Source: Hepsetus odoe
Lineage: Eukaryota; Chordata; Actinopteri; Characiformes; Hepsetidae
Length of the DNA stretch: 64,000 nt
Reading direction: 5' to 3'
NCBI GenBank assembly: GCA_017165825.1
Contig: CM029372.1
Span: forward strand, 27,159,166 to 27,223,165
The notes under the pieces were generated by a model that was not told where the DNA came from, made no database searches, and saw nothing but the letters and a program-made list of their open reading frames with translations. Made by a program: the position numbers and the translations under genes. Numbering within the stretch: the stretch's first letter is position 1; every line of letters starts with the position of its first letter. Below are positions 37,583 through 48,726 of the stretch, one piece after another.

Positions 37583-37942
37583 ATCTCGACAACTTGACCC
37601 AGGAACACGAGTCGAAGAGACTAAACGGCGACACTAAAATTAAATAAACAGTTATTAGTATCGAAAACAGACAATTAACAGAGCGCGCTTTATTTGTTTA
37701 GTAATTTTTGGAGTTTTGCGCCAAAATTGATTATTAAGGTCTGTTCAGAACACGCTGATTAAACCTCGCAGTAAACCCGTTTAAGACACAACAGGAGGAA
37801 TAAAGGAGGAAAAATAATCCGCCAGCGTGTGTCCCCGTCTAAACACTCCGCTCTCCACACAGAAACACTCACCCACCTTTTAAATTCACTCAAATTCAGC
37901 ATCCTGTTTACTAAACACTCTTCAGTCCAAACTGCCACCCGT

Positions 37943-37956
37943 GCGCCCCCTGCTGG
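37943..37956 (-). promoter_or_regulatory. Candidate CTCF site at the edge of the purine tract
   Basis: GCGCCCCCTGCTGG on the + strand is CCAGCAGGGGGCGC on the - strand, which fits the CTCF core. It abuts the start of the GA-rich tract, between lsm10 and oscp1. Confidence 0.5.
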
Positions 37957-37963
37957 AGGGAGG

Positions 37964-38018
<55 letters not shown>

Positions 38019-38080
38019 CAGGGACGGAGAGAGAGAGAGGGCAAGGGAGAGAGAGAGAGAGAGGGAGGAGAGAGAGAGAC

Positions 38081-38113
<33 letters not shown>

Positions 38114-38263
38114 GGAGAGAGAGAGAGAGACAGGGAGAGAGAGAGAGAGAGAGAGGGCAGGGAGAGAGAAGACGGGGACAGAGAGAGAGAGGGCAGGGAC
38201 GGAGAGAGAGAGAGAGAGAGGGCAGGGGAGAGAGAGAGAGAGAGAGACAGAGAGAGAGAGACG

Positions 38264-38308
<45 letters not shown>

Positions 38309-38385
38309 GGCAGGAGACGGAGAGAGAGAGAGAGAGAAGACGGGGCAGGGGAGAGAGAGAGAGAGAGAGAGGGCAGGGCAGGAGA

Positions 38386-38441
<56 letters not shown>

Positions 38442-38626
38442 GGGGAGAGAGCGGGGGAGAGAGAGAGAGAGAGACAGAGAAAGAGAGAGAGAGGCGGGGT
38501 GGAGAGAGAGAGAGAGAAAGGGACGGGACGAGAGAGAGAGAGACGGAGACAGGGAGAGAGAGAGAGAGAGAGAGAAGCGGGGACAGAGAGAGAGAGAGAG
38601 AGAGAGAGCGGGGAGAGAGGGCAGGG

Positions 38627-38662
<36 letters not shown>

Positions 38663-38664
38663 CA

Positions 38665-38703
<39 letters not shown>

Positions 38704-38856
38704 GAGAGAGAGAGAGAGAGAGAGAAGCGGAGGCGGGGAGAGAGAGAGAGAGAGACGGAGAGAGAGAGAGAGAGAGAGAGCGAGAAGGCAGAGCGGGGAG
38801 AGAGAGAGAGAGAGAGAGAGAGGGCAGGGACAGAGAGAGAGAGAGAGAGAGGGAGG

Positions 38857-38890
<34 letters not shown>

Positions 38891-38917
38891 GAGCGGAGAG
38901 AGAGAGAGAGAGAGACG

Positions 38918-38951
<34 letters not shown>

Positions 38952-39165
38952 GAGGAGGAGGAGAGAGAGAGAGGGAGAGAGAGAGGCGGAGAGAGAGAGA
39001 GAGAGAGGGAGGAGAGAGAGCGGAGACAGGGAGAGAGGAGAGAGAGAGAGACAGGGGAGAGAGAGAGAGGAAGGCGGAGGCAGGAGAGAGAGAGAGAAAC
39101 GAGAGAGAGAGCGGGGAGGCGGGGAGAGAGAGAGAGAGAGAGAGAGAGGAAAGCGGGAGACAGGG

Positions 39166-39198
<33 letters not shown>

Positions 39199-39439
39199 GC
39201 AGACAGGCAGAGAGAGAGAGAGAGAGAGTACGTGAGAGAGAGAGAGAGAGAGAGAGAGGCGGGGCGGGGAGAGAGAGAGAGAGAGACAGGGGGCAGGGGA
39301 GGTCGGGAGAGAGAGAGAGAAGCGAGAGAGAGAGACGGGGGAGACGGAGAGAAGAGAGAGAGAGAGAGACAGGGGAGACAGGGAGAGAGAGAGAGAGACG
39401 GGGAGACCGGGGAGAGAGAGAGAGAGAGAGAGACGGGGG
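37957..39439. repeat. 1.5-kb GA-rich satellite-like purine tract
   Basis: Almost entirely (GA)n on the + strand, broken by short GGCAGGG, GCGGGG and ACGGAG interruptions every 20-50 bases. Pyrimidines on this strand are nearly all isolated C residues. Three reading frames are open for hundreds of codons only because GA repeats contain no stops; no protein is inferred. Confidence 0.97.
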
Positions 39440-39672
39440 TTGCGTTCTGTTCACAGACTCACATGATTGATAGACAGACAGATAGACGGACAAACGGATG
39501 ATAGATAGATAGACGACAGACCAGACGAACAGAGACGTGTTTTTTTATCCTGAATATGAAGTTAAGTGAGTCTGGTTCCGTTTGGCAGCAGGTCAGAGTT
39601 CAGTCTGTAGTCACATGTGAGTGAGTGAGTGATTGAGTATTAATGTGTGCTCTGTGAGGATTGGCAGCCTGT

Positions 39673-40102
39673 CCATTTCCCGGATTGCCTTCTTCCCAAA
39701 GTTTGCGTGATCAGTCAGAGCAGGTCACTTTCTTTCATCGCTCCATGATGCAGTTCTGATGCTCATCTGCCCATTATAGGCACTTTCGGTGGTGGACAAG
39801 AGTCGGCATGGGTGCTCCGACTGACCGAGGTACGCACACAGTAAGCTGTGATACACTGACACACTTCTACCAGAGCCTGCATGAACTTTACTGTAGCAAC
39901 CTGTGCTTCAGTAGCTCTTCAGTGTGACAGGCTTGAAAAGTGCCTTTTCTTTTTCATGTAACATTTACTGTTGTGGTGCTGTGCTCATACTTAAGTAATC
40001 TGGTATCGGCTGAAATCAAAGTTGTTCTGAATTTGCATATATAAATGCACTCGTGGTAAGTTTGACACGGCAATTAACTTCAAAATCATGCGTTGAAAGT
40101 TC
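39673..40102 (-). mobile_element. Tc1/mariner-like fragment, identical copy 1
   Basis: These 430 bases match 42282-42711 with no difference that I could find by eye. Read on the - strand the segment resembles the middle of a Tc1-like transposase gene, with many frameshifts. An RTE fragment abuts it directly at 40103. Confidence 0.8.
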
Positions 40103-40402
40103 CAATACCCAATGAAGATCTCAGCATCTTTAACTCTGACACCTCCAGCTTTTTTTCTCATCAGTGCCACCGTCTCCAACCCATATAACATTGCTAGTCT
40201 CAATACTGTCCAGTCTCAATACTTTTTGAACTCTCGCTCTCCACCCATTCCATCCTTCCTGCACTCTCTTCTTCTCCTCTCTTCCACACTCACCGCTACT
40301 CTGAACTGTTGATCCCACGTATTTAAACTCCTTTGTCACCCTGTTTAGATGGAAACACTTCCAAACCCTCCTCAACATCTTTAACATGAACACACACACC
40401 AT
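40103..40402 (-). mobile_element. RTE LINE fragment, antisense
   Basis: On the - strand it encodes EFKYVGSTVQSSGECGREE, then RVQEGWNGWRARVQKVL, a segment near the end of the RTE reverse transcriptase ORF, then MLYGLETVALM-like sequence. Confidence 0.75.
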
Positions 40403-40849
40403 TTTGTATTAAGACAATTGTATAAAAAAATCAAATAAGGTTTGCTTCATTTGTAAATCATGCTTTTATTTACTAAAGTTTTACTGAATAATTATACCTT
40501 TATCCCTGGTTACAGTGGGGCTGTGAAGGAACGCACATAGAAATACAGGAGGTTCTTTTTTCAAATACATTTTAAACACTCAGTGATAGCTGACATGACA
40601 AAAAAAAGCTATTTTAAAATCGTACATCGTGTGTCTGGGTATTTATAATCATAAAACTGGCTTAAAAGAAGCTTAAAAGAGTCTAAAACAAGTATCCCAA
40701 ACAAAGATCATCATTATGTCTTTGTCCTGGCTGTGTTTAGCCAGTGCCCGCCTCCAGACTCTGAAGATCCATGCAGGTCTAAAATGTAAAACCAACATTT
40801 CTGCACAACTAAACATATTTATGATGAAGGTTTGGAGTAAAATGCTGAG

Positions 40850-41190
40850 TCAGCATCTTTTAAAGTGGTGGGGAATGGAGCCAAATGTCTAAACGTCTAA
40901 ACTGCCTGATGGTGTCCGAGACATGATGATATTTTTATTTTTAAGGTCAAAAACACTTATTTTAAATCTATTTACAGTGGAGTGATCCATGCAAGTGACT
41001 GCTACGCTGTTTTTCATCACCATGAACACTCAGACCAGTATGGCTTCACCAGTGGGTTTGTGGAGGAAACAAAAACGCTGTATTTGAGTTGGAGACGTCC
41101 GGTTCCATTCACCTCCACTGTTAAGAAATCTGAGTCTGAACCATTTCACCCCAAACCCTTTCTGGACGACTGAATAAGGAATTATTTAGC
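40850..41190. repeat. Palindromic interspersed repeat (MITE-like), fuller copy
   Basis: Left arm AAAGTGGTGGGGAATGGAGC (40863) and right arm GTCCGGTTCCATTCACCTCC (41097) are inverted copies. The same arms occur at 21180-21500. Confidence 0.6.
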
Positions 41191-41279
41191 AAAATGGGTG
41201 GAATTCATCTCTAAATGCTGTGGAATGGACCACCATTTATGGGAAGCCCTTTGGGTGAGTGCACCAAACAAAGAAATGC

Positions 41280-41522
41280 AGCAGTGGTCTAGTGTTTTGG
41301 GACGATGACCCATAATCAGAAGGCCATGGGTTTGAATCCCAGACCAGCAGGTTGCTCTGTGGTCCCTTGAGCAAGATTCCGTCCCCATCACTGCTCCCCG
41401 GTTGCTGGATATGGCTGCACACTGTTGCACGGTGTGTATGTGTTAAATACAGTGGAACATTTCATTGTGGTTCACTGTGTGATGTGTTTCACAATGACGA
41501 ATCCTTGTCACCATCATTCACT
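41280..41522 (+). mobile_element. SINE, family A
   Basis: GCAGTGGTCTAGTGTTTTGG, B box GGGTTTGAATCC, GAGCAAGATTCCGTCCCCAT, and TTGTCACCATCATTCACTTT at the end. It lies just past the oscp1 stop codon on the downstream side, so it may sit in the 3' UTR. Confidence 0.85.
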
Positions 41523-41554
41523 TTTCATAGACGTTGCACATCTACCACCTCTCT

Positions 41555-41605
41555 GTCTCTCTCGCTTTCTTTCTCTCTTGCTCTCTCTCTCTCTCTCTCT
41601 CTCTA
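41555..41605. repeat. (CT)n microsatellite abutting the oscp1 stop codon
   Basis: A CT run ends 4 bases from the oscp1 stop codon (41609-41611), so the 3' UTR of oscp1 begins with a (GA)n run on its own strand. Confidence 0.9.
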
Positions 41606-41608
41606 GCT

Positions 41609-44600
41609 TTAGAGTTCATCCATCATGGCCAGCAGGTCATCGCCTTTATTGCTGGGTCTTTCAGGCTGGTCCTGATGCTCAGCAAACTCGGCCACGATGC
41701 GAGTCAGCTCAGTGTTGGCCTGATGGTCCTGGAAAACAGGTCAGAGACAAATGGTGCTCTTTATTAGAACCCACTCATCTCCACATTACATCCGTTCACT
41801 CACTAGTTTATATCTTTCTATAGTTCATTCTATAATTTGTGACAATTTTATCATCAGTGTTTGGAAATAAAAACATATAACGTGAAGTTTCTTACATACT
41901 TTCATTTAGTCAGAATTTTTTTTTTACTTTTTGAAGAGATAAAAAGCGTTACATGTTATTTACTGAAAGCCTGAGGTGTTTGCAAAGCAGTAACAACACC
42001 AAGCAGCCATTACATTAAGACCACCTGCTTAGTACTGTGTAGGTCCCACTAGTGCTACTTAAAAACGGTTCAGATCTGTCAAGGCATGGGCTCCATTTCT
42101 TTCTGTGGTTTTCTGTGGTTTCTGCACCAGCAGCAGATCCTTTAGAGGTGGATAAGACCAGTTGATCCAGCACATCCCACTGGAGAATTTGGAGAACCTT
42201 TTTTATCATGATCCTCAAACCTTCGTAGTGTTTGCAGTGTGGAAGAGATCATTATCCGTAAAGATGTGCAGAAGTGCAACCCCATTTCCCGGATTGCCTT
42301 CTTCCCAAAGTTTGCGTGATCAGTCAGAGCAGGTCACTTTCTTTCATCGCTCCATGATGCAGTTCTGATGCTCATCTGCCCATTATAGGCACTTTCGGTG
42401 GTGGACAAGAGTCGGCATGGGTGCTCCGACTGACCGAGGTACGCACACAGTAAGCTGTGATACACTGACACACTTCTACCAGAGCCTGCATGAACTTTAC
42501 TGTAGCAACCTGTGCTTCAGTAGCTCTTCAGTGTGACAGGCTTGAAAAGTGCCTTTTCTTTTTCATGTAACATTTACTGTTGTGGTGCTGTGCTCATACT
42601 TAAGTAATCTGGTATCGGCTGAAATCAAAGTTGTTCTGAATTTGCATATATAAATGCACTCGTGGTAAGTTTGACACGGCAATTAACTTCAAAATCATGC
42701 GTTGAAAGTTCAAAGGAAATAATTATGTGACATTTTTTGACGAGACATTTTATTCTAAATGAAAGAGCTCTAAAAGCCTGTTGTGCTGAGCATCAACCCA
42801 CAAATTGACAGGCAAACTAAGGTATTTATGCAAATCCGGGCCTAAAGGGTCGGAACTTTACCTTTGTTGCTTGAATATTTATGACACCAGACAACTCCTC
42901 GTCTGCCTTTGCTGAGATCCTCCTGTAAAGACAGGTCTGACTGTCAGATCAGTTAGAATGATTCAGAATCTGCTGATATGCTGTTTTAATGAAATATGAA
43001 AGTGAAAAAACAGCTTGTCATTGTGAAACACAGTATACAGCGAACCACATCAAAATACAACCTCTGCATTTAACCCATGCACACACATGCGGGGGGGGAA
43101 ACAATTTAAAGCACCCAGGGAGCAGCGAAGGGAAACGGTACTCAAGGGTACCTCAGGGTAACCTACTGGTCTGGGATTCAAACCCATGGCCTTCTGAGTC
43201 CCAAAACACTAGGCAACCTCTGCCCCATATATGTGACATACAGTTCTGTGCAAAGGTTTTAGGCAGGTGTGGGAAAAATGCTGTAAATAAAGAATGCTTT
43301 CAGAAATATCAACAATGATTGTTTTTTTTTCGATCAATTTACAAAATGCAATGTGAGCGAACAAAAGAAAAATCTAGATCAGATCAATATTTGCTGTTAC
43401 TACCTTTTGCCTTCAGAGCAGCATCAGTTCTTCTGGCCCCACAGAGCCCTGATCTCAACATCATCCAGTGTGTCTGGATCACATGAAGAGACAGAAGGAT
43501 GTGAGGAAGCTACATCCACAGAAGATCTGTGGTTAGTTCTCCAAGATGTTTGGAACAACCTGCCAGCCAAGTTCCTTCAAAAACTGTGTGCAAGTGTACC
43601 TAGAAGAACTGATGCTGTTTTGAAGGCAAAGGGTGGTCACACAAAATATTGATTTGATTTAGATTCTCTTTTGTTCATTCACTGCATTTTGTTGATTGAT
43701 GAAAATAAATGATCAACACTTCCATTTCTGAAAGCGTTCTGTTTACAACATTTTTCCACACCTGCCTAAAACTTTTGCACAATACTGTATATTTAACAGA
43801 TTTTAAAATGAAGATGCATTTTTCCTACATTCCTTAATAATGCAGTGGTTGAGTTTGGTGTGGGCTATGAGAGAAACTCAGACTTAGTGATGATTTGAAC
43901 CAGATGACACCAACATAAATACAGACGATTTATTTCCTCTCCAAACTCACCAATAAACCTGCATGTGTCTGCTGAGTATTTTCGAAGGAATTTTGAAACG
44001 TGAAAAAGGGTCTTCTTTCCAAAATTATCGAGTATAATATAAGAATATAATAATAATAGTATAATGTAAAAAGTACAGGAATGTACAGAGTATAAAGTAA
44101 AGAGTACAGGAATGTACGGAGAGTAAAAAGTAAAAAGTACAGGAATGGACTGAGAGTATAAAGTAAAAAGTACAGGGATGTACTGAGAGTATAAAGAAAA
44201 AAGTACAGGAATGTACCGAGTATAAAGAAAAAAGTACAGGAATGTACTGAGTATAAAGTAAAAAGTCCAGGGATGTACTGAGAGTATGAAGAAAAAGTAC
44301 AGGAATGTACCGAGTATAAAGTAAAAAGTACAGGGATGTACTGAGAGTATAAAGTAAAAAGTAAGTGAAAGTGACAACCCTTGTCATTGCGAGGGCAAAG
44401 CACAGCAGACAATGAACCACAACGAAATTGGACCTCTGCATTTAACCCATGCACACTCAAACACCGTGCAGCAGTGGGCAGCTATTGAAAGCGCCTGGGG
44501 AGCAGTGATGGGGACGGCACCTTGCTCAAGGGTACCTCAGGGCAACCTATTGGGAAGGGGTTCGAACCCCTGATCCTCTGATCATGCGGCTAACGCCCTA

Positions 44601-47600
44601 ACCACTAGGCCACCGCTGCCACTGCTGCTCAGTACATTCCTGTACTTAGAGTATAATATAAAAGTACAGGGATGTACTGAGAGTATAAAGTAAAAAGTAC
44701 AAGAATGTACTGAGAGTATAATGTAAAAAGTACAGGGATGTACTGAGAGTATAAAGCAAAAAGTACAGGGATGTACTGAGAGTATAAAGTAAAAAGTACA
44801 GGAACGTACGAAGAGTTTAAAGTATAAAGTACAGGAATGTACTGAGAGTATAAAGTAAAAACTACAGATGGCATCTGGGATTCCCTCGAAGGGAAAGGGT
44901 GAAGGCTAGGGTTGTTGAGACAGTTGAGACAGCTCGAGCTTCTTACCCCTCATCCTCGTCCTGCTCCGAGGGAAACAGGTTCACCCTGACTCCTGTATCC
45001 GAGTTTCCCAGGTTCAGCACCTCCATCCCTCCCATCAGCTTGGCCAGCAGGTTCAGCTCCTCCTTAGCCAGGGGGTTGGGATCCACACTTTCCTATAAGA
45101 AACAAAGAGGTTGCACATCTACATGAGCTGGAAGCAATCTGTTCTTGTCTTGAAAGCCTGTTTCAGTTTTCACTGCACTTTCCGTTGTGTAAAGATTTTG
45201 ACAATATGACAAAAACAATGTGTCACCTGAACAGATCAGTCCATCTTGCTGGGTCTACTTAATTCAGAAGTGCATGATAAGCTAACTGTGTTGCTTCTGC
45301 TGCAGAGAAGATCTATTTTAACATCATAAACATGCTTTTAGTTTGCTTTAAGGCAGTTTTGTTGAATTACCTGTTCTTTAGAGTTGCTCTTGCAGGTGCA
45401 TGAGGTGTTAGTGTCCTCGGGTGTGCTGGCATTGTATCTGCACAAATAGAGAGTTCAGTGGGAACGTCTTCTTCAACACAATCATCTGAACGTGGACTCT
45501 GAGCTTCAGAACTATTATATCAAATGTAAACATGCTGAGGTTGTTGATTTACTGCACCAACCGTGAACCTGGGTCTGCTTTCTTGCGTGTAAAAAAAAAT
45601 GTGATTGCACTTCATGTGACTTTGCACCTGTGAAACATGCAGGGAAGACTGTGAACATGTGATTGGCTTTATGTTTAGGGGGAAGCTGTTCATATGTGTG
45701 GTTTTTTGTGAGCTGTGCTTCACTTTCTGCTGATTTTTCCAGTTCTGGATTTGGCTTCAGAGCATCTAAAGGACAAGAAAAAGCAGTGAGCTGGTCTTGG
45801 TGACAGAGATGGTAGGTGGTGATGATGGGTGTTGGTGGTCTAGTGGTAGGGTGCTTGCCTACAGGCCTATGGCTCAAGAGATCCCATGTTTGAATCCCAC
45901 CTCTGGCACTACCACCACTGGGTCCCTGAACAAGACCCATAACCCTGAGTGTCTCCAGGGGGACTGTCCCTATAATTAGGACATGGAAGTCGCTCTGGAT
46001 AAGAGCGTCTACTAAATGCCACAGATGTAAATGGTAGAAATGCAAAAAAATAAAACAATCTCATGTTAAGCTGAACGACACAGAGCTGAATCACACACTG
46101 ACTAGGTGAGAAGTTTACATGTTAGTGCCCAGGCGTGTCCCTCGGTCTCCAGCAACGTCGAACGAACCCTCTCGCACGGCACTGGTGTAACAACCGCCAC
46201 TTGGAAACTCCCGCCTCCTCACCTCCCTGCCTCGGCTGTTAAACCACCTGAGTGAAAGAGCAAAACATTAACAATCAGAATCAAAATCAGCAGATATTTA
46301 AAGGTTACAGATAACAATTAAGTCTGTCGTGAGGAATTTAATAGTGCAAAATTTTCTCATAAGAAAACAAACAATATTCTTTCATGAGAATATATTTGAG
46401 AGCTGAACTCACAGTGGAGCTCTCTAGACTGTCGGAGCTCCATTCAGTACCTTTGGGATGAGCTGGAAGTGAATTTGTGATCAAGCACTCATCCAACATG
46501 AGTACCTGACCTCACCTATGGGCTACAGGACATTAAATCCTCACAACAATGTTTTAACATCTTCCTAGTAGATTTACTGCAGCAAAGGAGGAACATATTC
46601 CCTCCATGATTTAAAGAGAAAGGCTGGGGGATGAGGGGTCTACAGAGGTATATGGTATAGTTGCTCATACAGCATTGGGTCACATGACCCCTACAGTTCA
46701 CCTGATCAATCCTGGGACCTCAGAGCCACGGGGAACCGGTCCTGAAGTGGACAATATGAAATGTCCATCTGGTTTCTGGATTTTCTCTTTCAGGAAGATG
46801 GACACCTACAATAACAAACACAGTCAAAACAACTCGACAAAACTGCTCATTTAAACAACTTAAATGTAATGAGGATATTTATTTAGATTTTTTAAAATTA
46901 AAGGACCCTTATCCTAAATTTCTGTTTAATTAAAGGACCCACATCCTAAAAATTTTCTGTTTTAAATGAACATTTATCAACTGAAATATAAAAGATCCCT
47001 TAAAATATACCTCTGAATTACAATTACCATCCTTCATCATTTCATATTTTTTCAAAGAGTCAGACTTTCTTGTGTTTTATTATTGAGCAGCAGTTCTCCA
47101 GATCTTCCTGAAGCACAGTGTTGTTGTCTCTCATTTTCAGTACAGTCTCTGTACCTAAGCAGTTTGATTGTTTTTTGTTGGTTAATCCACAAAGTGGTCT
47201 ACATCTGAACCTTGAAGCAGGACAAAGCTTTTAACTTAAGATATGAAGCAGTGAAGAAACAGGAGCAGATGGTTCCAGATGATCAGGTGATTAGTTCACT
47301 GCTAACGCTGAACGCTGAACGCATTTTTTCCAATTACTTTCCGCAGTGATGGGCTAGTGTTTAGGGATTAGGTCCCAGAATCAAATGTGGGCTCGAATCC
47401 CAGACCAGTAGGTTGCTCTGAGGTACCCTTGAGCAAGGTACCGTCCCCATTACTGCTCTCCGGGCACTTTAAATAGCTGCCCTCTGCTGTATGGGTGAAA
47501 GAGAATTTTGTTGTCTCATGATGACAAAATAGTCACTTTCACTTAATCTACTCAGTATGACAAAGATAAGACAGTTTGACATGCTAACCAGGTGCCACCC

Positions 47601-48695
47601 CTCACCTAAACCACAAGGAGTATTCCCAGTAAGGGAGAATGTATTCCACACAGAACGTCTCTTGCCATTAGTGTGGAAATGGCTTATGAGAATAAAATAG
47701 ATTTAATTGTCAAAATGTATTTCAAAGCATCCCATTATCTATGAACAAAAATATACCTTGACGTGCCTGTCCTGGAAGAGAGAGAGCACGGTTTGCCGTA
47801 TGAGTTGAAACTCACCATCTGATAAGGGCGTATACATCTGGAATGAAACGAGAGAAAGAAAAGGCAGAAACATACTTTTCTTAACTGAGTTTCTCAGTTA
47901 TCTGAATTATCTGAATTACTTCAACCAAATGTTAACCATGTTACTGCTGATACTGCAGAGAATTGAGTTCTGGCTTATAATAAGGAAGGAAGGAAATGGG
48001 GAACATAGAACCCCATGGAGAGAGTAAGGTTGTGTAAATCTCAGTGGTAGATTCATGTAGTGTCAGTTAAACGGAAAAAACCCCAGCCTGGTAACTCTAA
48101 ACATTAAATACCAAATAAGATTCAAACTGATGGACTTTATTTGGGATTTGGGGACATTCATGTAAATTTGCTTCTTTGGTGAATAAAATGAATAATAAAC
48201 TGACAAATCAATGAATGAATAAATAAATAAATGGCTCATACACTTAATCAAACCTTAGACTAGATTTGGGGTAAGAGGAGATTGGTGTAAACCAGATGGA
48301 TCAATGAATAAAGGAATCAAAGAATCAATGGATCAGTGACTCAGCCAATCAATCCAAAAATCAGTCAATGACTCAATGAATTAATCTAGTGTCCAACCAA
48401 GAGATTAAATTGAAGGTAAAAAGAAACGAGTATTGTTTAGAGTTTTGATCAATCAATCAATTAAACAATCAACTAAATTGACCATGAATAAACAGTATAA
48501 ATGACATTTTTGGTGAACCAGTCAATAAGTCAACGGCACAATAAATGAATGAATGACTGACTGACTGAATGTATGAATGATTGATTTAATTGCCAAATTA
48601 TTCCCTACCCAAAACATCAACCTGTCTAACGTGTCCCATGAACTATAAGCACAAATTAAAACTTGATTAATCAATCAGACAATAATGCCATCAAA

Positions 48696-48726
<31 letters not shown>

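Noticed and set aside
37829..39493. Very long Arg/Glu-rich and Ser/Leu-rich open frames through the GA tract
   Set aside because: GA and CT repeats contain no stop codons in several frames, so frames stay open on both strands at once. No domain, splice support or non-repeat sequence is present.
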